Source of the DNA: Campylobacteraceae bacterium
Lineage (GTDB): Bacteria; Campylobacterota; Campylobacteria; Campylobacterales; Sulfurovaceae
Length of the DNA: 21,686 nucleotides
Direction: 5' to 3'
NCBI GenBank assembly: GCA_027026055.1
Contig: JALVPA010000003.1
Coordinates: 1 to 21,686 of the forward strand
Each line of letters starts with the position of its first letter. The stretch's first letter is position 1. Positions 1-7,841 of this stretch are shown in pieces. The position numbers and the translations under genes are program-made. The notes under the pieces are model-generated. The model ran no database searches and was not told the origin of the DNA. It was given only the letters and a program-made list of their open reading frames with translations.

Positions 1-1445
1 ATTTCGAAAAGCTCAACTACCCCGAAGCGATCGAAAAGTTGGCGTCGATGTATAACTTTTCGTTACGCTATACCAAAGGTACGTCGGATCATCAAGACGC
101 CAGACGCGTTCTCGAAACGATACAACGGTGGTATGTTAAAAATCTGGAGACTACACCCGAAGCAAAAGCATACGTTACCGGCAGAGGTATCGCGCAAGCC
201 GTTATGGAGCGGTTCGGTATCGGATATGCCCCCGAATCGAATCGAATCATGCACTTTATAGAGAGCCATGCGTTGCCTCGTCCCAAAGCAGTGGAAGCTG
301 GAGTGTTGGCACAAGGCGAACGCGGTCTCTATCCGCGTTTGACGGAGCGTATCACCTTCCCCATCTATTCGCCGGGAGGGGCGATTGTGGGATTCGGAGG
401 CAGGACGTTGGGCAACCATCCCGCCAAATATATCAATTCGCCGCAGACGAAACTTTTTAACAAATCGCGTTTGTTATACGGCTATCATCTTGCCAAAGAG
501 AGCGTTTACAAACATCGTCGTATTATCGTATGCGAAGGGTATCTCGATGTGATTATGTTTCATCAAGCGGGCTTTACCGAGGCGGTGGCGACGCTGGGAA
601 CCGCACTGACCGCCGATCATTTGCCTTTGTTGCGAAAAGGAGATCCCAAAGTCGTATTGGCATACGACGGTGATAGTGCGGGTGTGGCCGCGGCGACGAA
701 AGCGGCGAAGATGTTGGCCGCCGCGGGATTCGACGGCGGCGTAGTACTCTTTCCCGACGGCAAAGATCCCGCCGATATGATTGCCAAAGGCGAGCGCGAA
801 GCGGTAGCGCGGTTATTGCGTAAAGCGGAAGGATTTGTTCCTTTTGTATTGGAAGAGACGGTGAGAGGTTACGACACGAACAACCCGCACGAAAAAGAGC
901 GTGCGTTTAAAGAGGTGCGTTCTTTTTTGGATACGCTAAGCCCGATTATGCGCGATTCGGCTCTTTCGCTTGCCGCGACGCTGCTTGAAGTGCCGCCTTC
1001 GATGTTCGTCGGTAAAACCGGTGTCGAAAAAGCAAGCGAACATATCAAACACCCCACCCAAGATATCGCGCTATTGAGTTTGATCAAAAGTATGATAGAA
1101 CATCCCCAACTGGTCGATTTCGTTTTGGCGTTTTCGGACGGAAAAATTTTCGGTAAGTACGAAGCGCTCTTTGCGATTGTTTCGGAAGGAAACAACGAAC
1201 ATCCCGAATTAAGACGGCTATTGCTCGACGAAAATATCGCAACGCTTGACGAAGAGACGTTCAAAAAGACGCTCCACTCTCTTCTTGTACGCCGTTACGA
1301 AGCGCTGCTTCGACACATCGCGGCAAATCGCAATATGCCGTACGACAAACGCAGCTTTTTGATACGAAAAATTCGCGCCGACATTTTGCCGAGACTACGC
1401 AGAGGAGAATGGATTGCGTTCGATGCAGCATTGTTCGAAGTGTAA
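1..1445 (+). CDS. dnaG: DNA primase DnaG, 5'-truncated by window start
   Basis: DnaG makes the RNA primers for leading- and lagging-strand replication. The reading frame is open from base 3, before any start codon, and the first visible residues (FEKLNYPEAIEKLASMY) are a typical stretch just after the primase zinc-finger domain, so the N-terminal zinc finger lies outside the window. About 480 residues are visible. The DnaG core follows, with the Toprim motif EGYLDV (Glu codon at 534) and the metal-binding YDGDSAG (near 664-684). The C-terminal third is the variable helicase-interaction region. The gene ends in TAA at 1443-1445 and is followed by about 70 bp with no recognisable gene before convergent tRNA genes. 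A downstream TTG at 39 could be mistaken for a start, but it lies within conserved sequence. The identification is firm; only the missing N-terminus limits it. Confidence 0.96.
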   Translation, partial: FEKLNYPEAIEKLASMYNFSLRYTKGTSDHQDARRVLETIQRWYVKNLETTPEAKAYVTGRGIAQAVMERFGIGYAPESNRIMHFIESHALPRPKAVEAGVLAQGERGLYPRLTERITFPIYSPGGAIVGFGGRTLGNHPAKYINSPQTKLFNKSRLLYGYHLAKESVYKHRRIIVCEGYLDVIMFHQAGFTEAVATLGTALTADHLPLLRKGDPKVVLAYDGDSAGVAAATKAAKMLAAAGFDGGVVLFPDGKDPADMIAKGEREAVARLLRKAEGFVPFVLEETVRGYDTNNPHEKERAFKEVRSFLDTLSPIMRDSALSLAATLLEVPPSMFVGKTGVEKASEHIKHPTQDIALLSLIKSMIEHPQLVDFVLAFSDGKIFGKYEALFAIVSEGNNEHPELRRLLLDENIATLDEETFKKTLHSLLVRRYEALLRHIAANRNMPYDKRSFLIRKIRADILPRLRRGEWIAFDAALFEV

Positions 1446-1515
1446 CGGAGGAGTTTGGTTATCGGTTAAAGGGAGTTTTAATCAAATAGAAATGATGTGT
1501 ATTAGGTTAATCTAA

Positions 1516-1591
1516 TGGTGGACCCTATCGGGATCGAACCGACGACCTCTTCGCTGCCAGCGAAGCGCTCTCCCAGCTGAGCTAAGGGCCC
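1516..1591 (-). tRNA. tRNA-Ala (anticodon GGC)
   Basis: The reverse strand folds as a full cloverleaf of 76 nt with CCA encoded. The acceptor arm GGGCCCT pairs with AGGGTCC, including the G3:U70 wobble pair that marks alanine tRNAs. The anticodon stem CTTCG/CGAAG encloses the loop CTGGCAG, giving anticodon GGC, which reads GCC and GCU-type alanine codons. The T arm carries GTTCGATCC. It is the last gene of a three-tRNA minus-strand cluster. Confidence 0.96.
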
Positions 1592-1635
1592 TTGTTTCGT
1601 ATGACACTGTTACAAAAACGAGGGTTAAAAAAAGA

Positions 1636-1710
1636 TGGTGACCCCTAGGGGACTCGAACCCCTGTGGCCAGGATGAAAACCTGGAATCCTAACCGCTAGA
1701 TGAAGGGGCC
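1636..1710 (-). tRNA. tRNA-Glu (anticodon TTC), copy 1
   Basis: The reverse strand gives a 75-nt cloverleaf with CCA encoded. The acceptor arm is GGCCCCT/AGGGGTC, the anticodon stem is CCAGG/CCTGG with loop TTTTCAT, so the anticodon is TTC (glutamate). The T loop contains GTTCGAGTC. It is identical base for base to the copy at 1742-1816, 31 bp away, while the spacers on either side differ. Confidence 0.96.
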
Positions 1711-1741
1711 ATCGTTAGATGGTGCGGTAACAAGTTTCTCA

Positions 1742-1816
1742 TGGTGACCCCTAGGGGACTCGAACCCCTGTGGCCAGGATGAAAACCTGGAATCCTAACC
1801 GCTAGATGAAGGGGCC
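1742..1816 (-). tRNA. tRNA-Glu (anticodon TTC), copy 2
   Basis: This is a second, identical copy of the 75-nt tRNA-Glu(TTC) gene, and the promoter-proximal member of the cluster. A consensus TATAAT on the minus strand at 1837-1842 lies about 20 bp upstream of its 5' end, so the three tRNAs are probably cut from one precursor. Confidence 0.96.
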
Positions 1817-1836
1817 ATAAGCAACTTGTGAGCGGC

Positions 1837-1842
1837 ATTATA
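1837..1842 (-). promoter_or_regulatory. -10 box of the tRNA-Glu/Glu/Ala cluster
   Basis: The minus strand reads TATAAT here, ending 20 bp before the 5' end of the first tRNA-Glu. No clear TTGACA -35 box is seen, as is usual for Campylobacterota promoters. An imperfect dyad GAACG/CGTTC (1849-1865) sits just upstream. Confidence 0.65.
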
Positions 1843-1871
1843 TAGATTGAACGCTTAAAACGTTCTTAAAA

Positions 1872-1880
1872 TGGTATAAT
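1872..1880 (+). promoter_or_regulatory. Extended -10 promoter for the lipoprotein/nfo operon
   Basis: The bases TGGTATAAT form an extended -10 element (TGnTATAAT). Transcription would begin near 1887, giving a leader of about 20 nt before the lipoprotein start at 1908. It is back to back with the tRNA promoter on the other strand. Confidence 0.65.
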
Positions 1881-1907
1881 CCGAAGCAAAAATCGTAAGG
1901 ATTTCGT

Positions 1908-2387
1908 ATGTATAAAGTGTTGGTGGCGATAGCGGCGATATTTTGGGCGGCAGGATGCCGTCAACCGCAATACGAACGGACGCGTACCGCGTATATTGTG
2001 ATAAAGACACCGCAGTTGCGTTATGCCGACATGGGATTTGTCGAAACGGGTAAAGAGACGATGCGCGTGCAGTTGTACGCAAACGGTGCGGCGCAAACGG
2101 CGTTGGAGATTACGCCGAGCCAAGTCTGTAGCGGTCGTTTCGCATGTCTGAGCAAAGAGGCTTTTAACGCACGCTTTTTATCCGCCGATTATCCCGCCGA
2201 TACGTTGGAGAAGATTTTACGCGGATTGCCAGTCATGCAAGGTGAAGGGATACGTAAAACGAAGCGGGGGTTTACGCAACGTATCATACGGCAAGGAAAA
2301 TATGCGATCGACTATCGTGTTTTAGGCAATCGTACCCTCTTTCGCGATACAATAAACAAAATTCACATCAAGGTCGTCGAACAATGA
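1908..2387 (+). CDS. Small predicted lipoprotein of unknown function
   Basis: This 159-residue protein begins with a short hydrophobic signal ending in the lipobox WAAGC, so Cys17 would be lipidated after cleavage by signal peptidase II and the mature protein tethered in the envelope. The mature part is basic with some beta-rich stretches, and has a CSGRFAC cysteine pair that could form a disulfide. I recognise no domain. The start is supported by TAAGGA at 1896-1901, six bases before the ATG, and by the extended -10 promoter just upstream. The stop overlaps the nfo start (ATGA at 2384-2387), so the two genes are translationally coupled. Coupling to a DNA repair gene need not imply a shared function. 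It is a real gene with good confidence, but its role is unknown. Confidence 0.8.
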   Translation: MYKVLVAIAAIFWAAGCRQPQYERTRTAYIVIKTPQLRYADMGFVETGKETMRVQLYANGAAQTALEITPSQVCSGRFACLSKEAFNARFLSADYPADTLEKILRGLPVMQGEGIRKTKRGFTQRIIRQGKYAIDYRVLGNRTLFRDTINKIHIKVVEQ

Positions 2388-3274
2388 AATACGTAGGCGC
2401 TCACGTCAGTGCGAGCGGCGGTGTGGAGAACGCACCGCTCAACGCTATGGATATCGGTGCGAAAGCGTTCGCGCTATTTACGAAAAACCAACGCCAATGG
2501 AAAGCCAAACCGCTCAGCGAAAAGAGCATCGCCGCTTTTAAAGAAAATCTCGCAAAAAGCGGTATCGCTCCCAAGCATGTGTTGCCCCATGACAGTTATC
2601 TGATCAATCTGGGACATCCCGATCCGGAGCAACTGCAAAAGTCGCGCGACGCTTTTATCGACGAGTTGGTACGCTGCGAGCAATTGGGGCTGGATAAGCT
2701 CAACTTTCATCCGGGTTCCCATCTCGTCAAAATCCCCAAGAAAGATCCCGAATATGCCGCGAAAGTGTACGATGCGGAGATGCGGTGTTTGGATATCATC
2801 GCGGAGTCGATGAATCTTGCCATCGAAGCGACGGAAGGCAGCCGTGTCAAACTCGTCATCGAAAACACGGCGGGACAAGGCACCAATCTCGGCTACAAGT
2901 TCGAGCATCTTGCCTATTTGATAGAGCGTACCGAAAATAAAGCGCGCGTGGGTGTGTGTCTGGATACCTGTCATACCTTTACGGCGGGCTACGATCTGCG
3001 TACGCGCGAAGCCTACGACGAGACAATGCGCCTCTTCGACAACATCGTCGGATTTGCGTATCTTTCGGGAATGCATATCAACGACTCCAAGCCCAAACTC
3101 GGCAGCAGGGTCGACCGCCATCACAATCTCGGGATGGGTGAAATCGGTTGGGACGCCTTTCGCTTTATCATGAACGATCCGCGAACGGACGATATCCCGT
3201 TGGTGCTCGAGACGATCGACGAATCGCTCTGGCCGAAAGAGATAGAAGCGCTCTATGCGCTTGTCGAAGCGTAA
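2384..3274 (+). CDS. nfo: Endonuclease IV (AP endonuclease)
   Basis: Endonuclease IV cuts the DNA backbone 5' of abasic sites and removes blocked 3' ends during base excision repair, using three zinc ions. The 296-residue protein starts MKYVGAHVSASGG, as expected. All metal ligands can be placed: His69 (LPHDSYLINLG), His109 (NFHPGSH), Glu160 (IENTAGQG), Asp194 and His197 (LDTCHTFTAGYD), His231 (MHINDSK), Asp244 and His246 (VDRHHNLGMGEIG) and Glu276 (LVLET). The first two keep E. coli numbering. Compared from memory with the 285-residue E. coli enzyme there is an insertion of about 15 residues near 117-132 (IPKKDPEYAAKVYDAE). The start overlaps the upstream lipoprotein stop by 4 bp, and the fadL-like gene follows after 19 bp. 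Confidence 0.96.
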   Translation: MKYVGAHVSASGGVENAPLNAMDIGAKAFALFTKNQRQWKAKPLSEKSIAAFKENLAKSGIAPKHVLPHDSYLINLGHPDPEQLQKSRDAFIDELVRCEQLGLDKLNFHPGSHLVKIPKKDPEYAAKVYDAEMRCLDIIAESMNLAIEATEGSRVKLVIENTAGQGTNLGYKFEHLAYLIERTENKARVGVCLDTCHTFTAGYDLRTREAYDETMRLFDNIVGFAYLSGMHINDSKPKLGSRVDRHHNLGMGEIGWDAFRFIMNDPRTDDIPLVLETIDESLWPKEIEALYALVEA

Positions 3275-3293
3275 ATTTCAAAAGGAGGAAAGG

Positions 3294-4517
3294 ATGAAAG
3301 AGTGGACAAAAGCGGCGATAGTTATATTGGCAGCGACGGGAGTCGCATCGGCGGGGGCCTATAAGCTTCCGGAGCAATCGCTCAACTCCATGGCGTTGGG
3401 TGCGGCGTATGTCGCCCATACGACGGAAGCGGACAGCGCCTATTTTAACCCCGCGAATATGGCGTTTTTGAGAGAGGGGCATTTGATCGATGCGGCGGCG
3501 ACCTTGGTGCATCTCTCGTCGATTTCGTATCGTTTGATACCGCCTTATTCGGGAGAGAGTGAGGATGAAAACATCTTCGTTCCGACGCTGCATTACGTTT
3601 CGGAGTCGATAGGCGACTTTCGATGGGGAGTTTCGATCGTGGCGCCCGGCGGATTGTCGCGCAAGTGGGAGAGTCCCTATCAGCGTCTTTATGCCGAAGA
3701 GTTTACGCTTGAAAATATCGAGCTCAACCCCGTTTTTTCCTATAAGCTAAACGACAACTTCGCGGTGGGCGGTGGTTTGAGAGTCGTCTACAGTAAAGGT
3801 ACGGTACGTAGTAACGGCGGAACGATCGCGCCTATCGCCAGGGAGATGAAAGGCGATACGGTGGAGTTCGGATACAATGTGGCGTTAAGCTATCGACCGA
3901 CGGAGGATATCGTATTAGCGGCGACCTATCGCTCCAAAATCGATTTGGACGAAGAGGGACATGCCGATTTGAGTTTTATGGGGATGACGCAACGCTACGG
4001 TGCCGATGTCTCCGTACCGCTACCCGCGGCGCTCAATATTGCCCTCTCCAAAACGTGGGACAAGACTTTTACGTTGGAATTTGTTTACGAGCGTACCTAC
4101 TGGTCGGCGTATAAAGCGCTCGATTTCAATTACGATACGGCTTTGCCCGCACCGCTGGTACCGATTTTCGATGCGCCGCTGGATCGTAGCTGGAAAGACA
4201 CCGACACTTTTCGTATCGGTGCGACGGCGGAATTGGGAAAAATCACGGCGATGTTCGGATTCGCTATCGACGAGACGCCCGTACCAATACGTACGATTGG
4301 CTTCGAGCTGCCCGACAGCGATGCCAAAATTTTCAGTATGGGATTTCGCTATCGTCAAAGCGAGCACCTCTCTTGGGGATTGGCGTTTTTGTACGACGAT
4401 AAGGAGTCCTTGACGCTTCCTGCGGGAGTCGCCGAGAACAAAGTGTTGCACAACGGTGGTAGTTTCGACGACGCTGCGGCGTATTTGATCACTTTCGGGA
4501 TCTCTTACGAGTATTGA
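3294..4517 (+). CDS. FadL-family outer-membrane transport protein
   Basis: FadL proteins are 14-strand outer-membrane beta-barrels that let hydrophobic molecules such as long-chain fatty acids or aromatic hydrocarbons diffuse in. This 407-residue protein has a signal peptide (cleavage near VASA/GAYK, residue 20), then the family N-terminus AYKLPEQSLNSMALGAAYVA and the NPAN motif at residues 52-55 of the plugging hatch domain. The remainder alternates polar and hydrophobic residues as in a barrel, ending in YLITFGISYEY with an aromatic terminal residue. The start at 3294 is chosen over an in-frame ATG at 3255 because a strong AAGGAGG-type ribosome site lies at 3281-3289 and the signal peptide begins here. 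One base separates it from the acyl-CoA synthetase gene, which suggests fatty acid uptake followed by activation. The real substrate cannot be read from the sequence. Confidence 0.92.
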   Translation: MKEWTKAAIVILAATGVASAGAYKLPEQSLNSMALGAAYVAHTTEADSAYFNPANMAFLREGHLIDAAATLVHLSSISYRLIPPYSGESEDENIFVPTLHYVSESIGDFRWGVSIVAPGGLSRKWESPYQRLYAEEFTLENIELNPVFSYKLNDNFAVGGGLRVVYSKGTVRSNGGTIAPIAREMKGDTVEFGYNVALSYRPTEDIVLAATYRSKIDLDEEGHADLSFMGMTQRYGADVSVPLPAALNIALSKTWDKTFTLEFVYERTYWSAYKALDFNYDTALPAPLVPIFDAPLDRSWKDTDTFRIGATAELGKITAMFGFAIDETPVPIRTIGFELPDSDAKIFSMGFRYRQSEHLSWGLAFLYDDKESLTLPAGVAENKVLHNGGSFDDAAAYLITFGISYEY

Positions 4518-4518
4518 G

Positions 4519-6045
4519 ATGGCGACGCCACGATACGATACGCTCTACGAGATTGTCGAAATACAGGCGCAAAAGCGCGGCGGTAAGGTCGCGCTTTTCG
4601 TGGGAAAGGAGAAAGTGCGCTATCGCGACTTGGAGTCGCGTGTCGATGCGGTAGCGGGATGGTTGAGAGAAAAAGGCGTTGCAAAAGGCGATCGTATCGC
4701 GATTTTTATGCGCAACAGTGCGGAGTTTGTCTATACGGTTTTTGCCGCGATGAAACTCGGCGCTATCGCCGTTCCGATCAACACCTTTTTGAAGTCGGAA
4801 GAACTCGACTATATCCTTGAAGACAGCGGAGCGAAGATTCTGGCGGCATCGTTGAGCCTTCGCAAAGCAGTCGATGCTTCCGCGGCGGCATCGCAATGCG
4901 ATATCGTATGGGAGGGCGAAAGCGGATTGCATGCCGACGAGATCGATTTCGCTTCGATTTTACGTAGCGATCGTAGCGCCGAGGCGGAGAAAGTAAACGG
5001 CGAGGATACGGCGGTGCTTGTCTATACATCGGGTACGACGGGTAAACCCAAAGGAGCGATGTTGTCGCATCGCAATATCCTTTCCAACGCGGAAGCGGGA
5101 CGTATTGCGGTCAAAGTGACGCCGAGAGACAGAGTGATCTTGTTTTTGCCGATGTTTCACTCTTTTACCTTTTCGATCGGTATGGTGTTGCCGCTTTATG
5201 CGGGAGCGAGCATCGTCGTGATTCAGTCGCTACAACCCTTTTCAAATATCTTCAAACAGACGTTGCTCAAACGCGTGACGATCTTTTTCGGCGTCCCCGA
5301 TGTCTATAACGCTTTGGTGCGCGCAAAATTACCGTGGTATTTTATGTGGTTCAACGCCGTTCGGGTTTTTGTCTCCGGCGCGGCGGCGCTGCAACCCAAA
5401 ACGTTGGATGCGATGGCACGCAAATTTTCGCGTGCTACGCTTTTGGAAGGGTACGGACTGAGCGAAGCAAGCCCCGCGGTGAGCATCAATCGTCTCGACA
5501 AACAAAAAGCGGGTTCGGTAGGACCGGCACTGCCCGGGTACGAGATTAAGATTGTTGACGAGAATCTTGCCGAGCTTCCCCGCGGGGAAATCGGCGACAT
5601 CATCGTCAAAGGCGACAACGTCATGCAGGGCTACTGGCGGCGCCCCGAAGCGACCGCCGAGACGGTGGTCGGCGATTGGCTATTGACGGGCGATATGGGC
5701 TATATGGACGAGGAGGGGTATCTCTATATCGTCGATCGCAAAAAAGATTTGATTATCTCCAAAGGGATCAATATCTACCCCAGAGAGATCGAAGAGGTCA
5801 TCGATCGCTTCGAAGGGGTCAAAGCCTCCGCGGTGATCGGCGAGGTGGATGAAAAAAGCGGCGAAGTGCCCGTAGCCTATATCGAACTTGAAGAGGAAGC
5901 TGCGCGCCCCGACGAGGGTGCGCTCAAACGTCATCTCAAAGCGCATTTGGCAAACTACAAAATCCCCAAACGATTTTATTTTGTCGATGCGCTGCCCAAA
6001 AACGCCACGGGAAAAGTGCTCAAACGCGCTTTGAGAAAGGGGTGA
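4519..6045 (+). CDS. Long-chain fatty acyl-CoA synthetase-like (AMP-forming ligase)
   Basis: This ANL-superfamily enzyme activates a carboxylic acid with ATP to an acyl-AMP and then transfers the acyl group to CoA. The 508 residues contain the full set of motifs: P-loop TSGTTGKPKG at 170-179, GYGLSE at 311-316, TGD near 390-392, DRKKDLIISKGINIYP near 405-420 and the catalytic Lys499 in NATGK. The closest classes are medium/long-chain acyl-CoA ligases of the FadD/DitJ type. It starts one base after the fadL-like stop with only a weak ribosome site, which implies translational coupling, and pairs with that porin as an uptake-and-activation unit. No beta-oxidation genes are seen in the window, so the product may go to phospholipid synthesis or another use. 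The substrate chain length is uncertain. Confidence 0.9.
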   Translation: MATPRYDTLYEIVEIQAQKRGGKVALFVGKEKVRYRDLESRVDAVAGWLREKGVAKGDRIAIFMRNSAEFVYTVFAAMKLGAIAVPINTFLKSEELDYILEDSGAKILAASLSLRKAVDASAAASQCDIVWEGESGLHADEIDFASILRSDRSAEAEKVNGEDTAVLVYTSGTTGKPKGAMLSHRNILSNAEAGRIAVKVTPRDRVILFLPMFHSFTFSIGMVLPLYAGASIVVIQSLQPFSNIFKQTLLKRVTIFFGVPDVYNALVRAKLPWYFMWFNAVRVFVSGAAALQPKTLDAMARKFSRATLLEGYGLSEASPAVSINRLDKQKAGSVGPALPGYEIKIVDENLAELPRGEIGDIIVKGDNVMQGYWRRPEATAETVVGDWLLTGDMGYMDEEGYLYIVDRKKDLIISKGINIYPREIEEVIDRFEGVKASAVIGEVDEKSGEVPVAYIELEEEAARPDEGALKRHLKAHLANYKIPKRFYFVDALPKNATGKVLKRALRKG

Positions 6046-6048
6046 GCC

Positions 6049-7179
6049 ATTCGAGCCGTCGTCAATGCGCGCATCGTTATGCCCGAAGGCATTGTCGAAG
6101 GCAAAACGCTTCTGTACGACCGCACGATACGCGCCGTAACCTCCGAGATCGATACGGACGTCGTTGAGGTGTACGATGCCAAAGGCGCCTATTTGGCGCC
6201 GGGATTTGTCGATATTCATATTCACGGTAGCGGCGGCGCGGATACGATGGACGCTACCGAAGAGGCGCTTTCGACGATAGCGCGTATTTTGCCGGGTACG
6301 GGTACCACCGCGTTTGTCGCGACAACGATGACGATGTCCTACGAGAGGATCGTTGCGGCATTGGAGGCGATTCGGCGTTACGAGACCAAAGTGGGCGAAG
6401 CGACCCTGCTCGGTGCGCATCTGGAAGGACCGTTTCTCAACCCGACACGTAGCGGCGCGCAAGATCCGTCGCATATCGTCCCTCCCGATACGCACCTTGT
6501 TTCATCCTATGCCGATATCGTCAAACTCGTTACGTTGGCACCAGAAGTCGAAGGGGCGGAGGCTTTCGTCAAAACGGTACGGGAGCGCTTTCCTCATATT
6601 GTATTGAGTATCGGACACTCCGAGGCGAGCTATGCGCAAGCAAGCGAAGCGTTCGCGTGGGGAGTGCGTCACGTAACACATCTTTTTAACGCCATGTCTC
6701 CTTACCGTCACCGCGAACCGGGTATCGTAGGGGCATGCTTCGACGACGAATCGACAACCTGTGATATCATTGCCGACGGCGTGCATCTGCACTCCCACCA
6801 TTTGCGATTGATAAAGCGCATGAAAGCGGAAAAAACGATTTTGATTACCGACGCGATACGCGCAGGTTGTATGAAGGCGGGAAGATACGACTTGGGCGGA
6901 CGGACGGTGCGGGTCGCCGAGAGTCGTGCCGTTTTGCCAGACGGGACGATTGCCGGTAGCGTGGTGAAGATGAACGAAGCGGTACGTCGCTATCGCGACG
7001 AAACCGACGCGACGTTGTGCGAGGCGGTCTATGCCGCTTCGACGGCACCCGCGGCACTTTTGGGGCTTTCGCGCAAGGGGCGCATTGCGATAGGATGCGA
7101 TGCCGATATGGTGATTTTTGACGAGGATTTGGGTATCATACGTACCGTTATCGGAGGCGAATGCGTCTATGAGGAGTGA
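6049..7179 (+). CDS. nagA: N-acetylglucosamine-6-phosphate deacetylase, probable ATT start
   Basis: NagA removes acetate from GlcNAc-6-phosphate, giving glucosamine-6-phosphate, in the cytoplasm. From 6049 the protein has 376 residues. The amidohydrolase metal ligands are all present: HIHG (His57, His59), HLEGPF (Glu126), GHSEA (His190), HLFNAM (His211) and ITDA (Asp268, catalytic), with IADGVHLH for substrate binding. The paired HxH suggests the two-metal, B. subtilis-like type. The first ATG (6079) has no ribosome site and would remove the beta strand RAVVNARIV that starts this family. The frame is open back only to the upstream stop at 6043, and the only plausible initiator is ATT at 6049, with AAAGGGG six bases upstream. 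It lies three bases after the acyl-CoA synthetase and directly before crr, fitting a PTS-linked GlcNAc pathway. No nagB is in the window. Confidence 0.93.
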   Translation: MRAVVNARIVMPEGIVEGKTLLYDRTIRAVTSEIDTDVVEVYDAKGAYLAPGFVDIHIHGSGGADTMDATEEALSTIARILPGTGTTAFVATTMTMSYERIVAALEAIRRYETKVGEATLLGAHLEGPFLNPTRSGAQDPSHIVPPDTHLVSSYADIVKLVTLAPEVEGAEAFVKTVRERFPHIVLSIGHSEASYAQASEAFAWGVRHVTHLFNAMSPYRHREPGIVGACFDDESTTCDIIADGVHLHSHHLRLIKRMKAEKTILITDAIRAGCMKAGRYDLGGRTVRVAESRAVLPDGTIAGSVVKMNEAVRRYRDETDATLCEAVYAASTAPAALLGLSRKGRIAIGCDADMVIFDEDLGIIRTVIGGECVYEE

Positions 7180-7181
7180 AA

Positions 7182-7652
7182 ATGTTCGGATGGTTCAAGC
7201 GTAAGTGTCGCAAAGTCTATGCGCCCGTCGACGGGCAAACGATCGACATCACGGAGGTACCCGACGAGGTCTTTGCGCAAAAGATGGCGGGAGAGGGTGT
7301 GGCGATACGCCCCGAAACCGATCTTTTTTGCGCGCCGATTGAAGGTACGATCAAAAAGATTTTCCCGACGAACCACGCCTATATCGTCGACGACGGTAAA
7401 GGGTTTTCGGTAACGGTGCATATCGGACTGGAGAGTGTCGGATTGAAAGGCAAGGGGTTCGAACGTCTTGTCGAAGAGGGGGCGAAAGTCTCTGTCGGCG
7501 ATCCGATTGTACGTGTCGATTTGTCCTATTTGGCGCAAGAGGGTATCGATTGTGTTACGCCGATTATGCTTTCCGAAAACGCCGATCGCAAACATGTAGA
7601 GAAATTTTTGCGTATCGTCAAACAAGGCGACGAAATCATGGAGGTGTGTTGA
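7182..7652 (+). CDS. crr: PTS glucose/GlcNAc-family IIA component (Crr-like)
   Basis: IIA accepts phosphate from HPr and passes it to the cysteine of a IIB domain. The 156-residue protein is a stand-alone PTS_EIIA_1 domain: YAPVDGQTIDITEVPDEVFA and GEGVAIRP at the front, His65 in PTNHAYI, and the phosphorylated His80 in TVHIGLESVGLKGKGF (these match E. coli His75 and His90). GAGGAG at 7171-7176 lies five bases before the ATG at 7182; an in-frame GTG at 7176 is less likely because it is part of that ribosome site. The gene begins two bases after nagA. The only IIBC in the window (11714-13099) lacks its own IIA domain, so this protein is its natural partner although it is 4 kb away on the other strand. 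Confidence 0.93.
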   Translation: MFGWFKRKCRKVYAPVDGQTIDITEVPDEVFAQKMAGEGVAIRPETDLFCAPIEGTIKKIFPTNHAYIVDDGKGFSVTVHIGLESVGLKGKGFERLVEEGAKVSVGDPIVRVDLSYLAQEGIDCVTPIMLSENADRKHVEKFLRIVKQGDEIMEVC

Positions 7653-7750
7653 TGCCGCAACAATACGGAAACGATCCTTTGACATATATACTCTATGCCG
7701 TCATCGTTATTGTAACGATTATCGTGCTGAAGATGCCGAAAAAAAAATAG
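7652..7750 (+). CDS. 32-residue single-span membrane peptide coupled to crr
   Basis: A tiny reading frame begins in the crr stop codon (TGATG at 7650-7654) and encodes MPQQYGNDPLTYILYAVIV followed by more hydrophobic residues and the basic end KMPKKK. It has one predicted transmembrane helix (residues 11-26) with a positively charged C-terminus, so the N-terminus probably faces the periplasm. The stop-start overlap and strong hydrophobic design suggest a real gene, not chance. A hairpin follows immediately. I do not recognise the family. Its position hints at an accessory peptide for the PTS or deacetylase operon, but that is only inference. Confidence 0.6.
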   Translation: MPQQYGNDPLTYILYAVIVIVTIIVLKMPKKK

Positions 7751-7766
7751 AAGGTTGTTACCTTCT
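7749..7766 (+). terminator. Candidate hairpin terminator ending the nfo-crr run
   Basis: AGAAGGT and ACCTTCT form a 7-bp stem with loop TGTT, directly at the stop of the 32-residue peptide gene. The tract after it is only partly T-rich (TCTACATATTCC), so it may be a weak terminator or an mRNA-end stabiliser. The A run before it would serve as a T tract for the opposite strand. Confidence 0.4.
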
Positions 7767-7841
7767 TCTACATATTCCTAAAAACCGCCACCACCACATA
7801 TAAATTTATCAACTGAAGTATTATTTTTATTTTTTATGTTC

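Noticed and set aside
1501..1516. ATTAG/CTAAT hairpin between dnaG and tRNA-Ala
   Set aside because: A 5-bp AT-rich stem with no T run on either strand is within chance expectation.
1636..1816. Direct repeats suggesting a CRISPR-like or insertion structure
   Set aside because: The repeated 75-bp units are two identical tRNA-Glu genes with full cloverleafs; there is no further periodic repeat.
2474..3124. 216-codon open frame on the minus strand
   Set aside because: It is antisense to nfo, which keeps every zinc ligand.
5680..6495. 271-codon open frame on the minus strand
   Set aside because: It is antisense to the end of the acyl-CoA synthetase and the start of nagA, with no ribosome site or domain.
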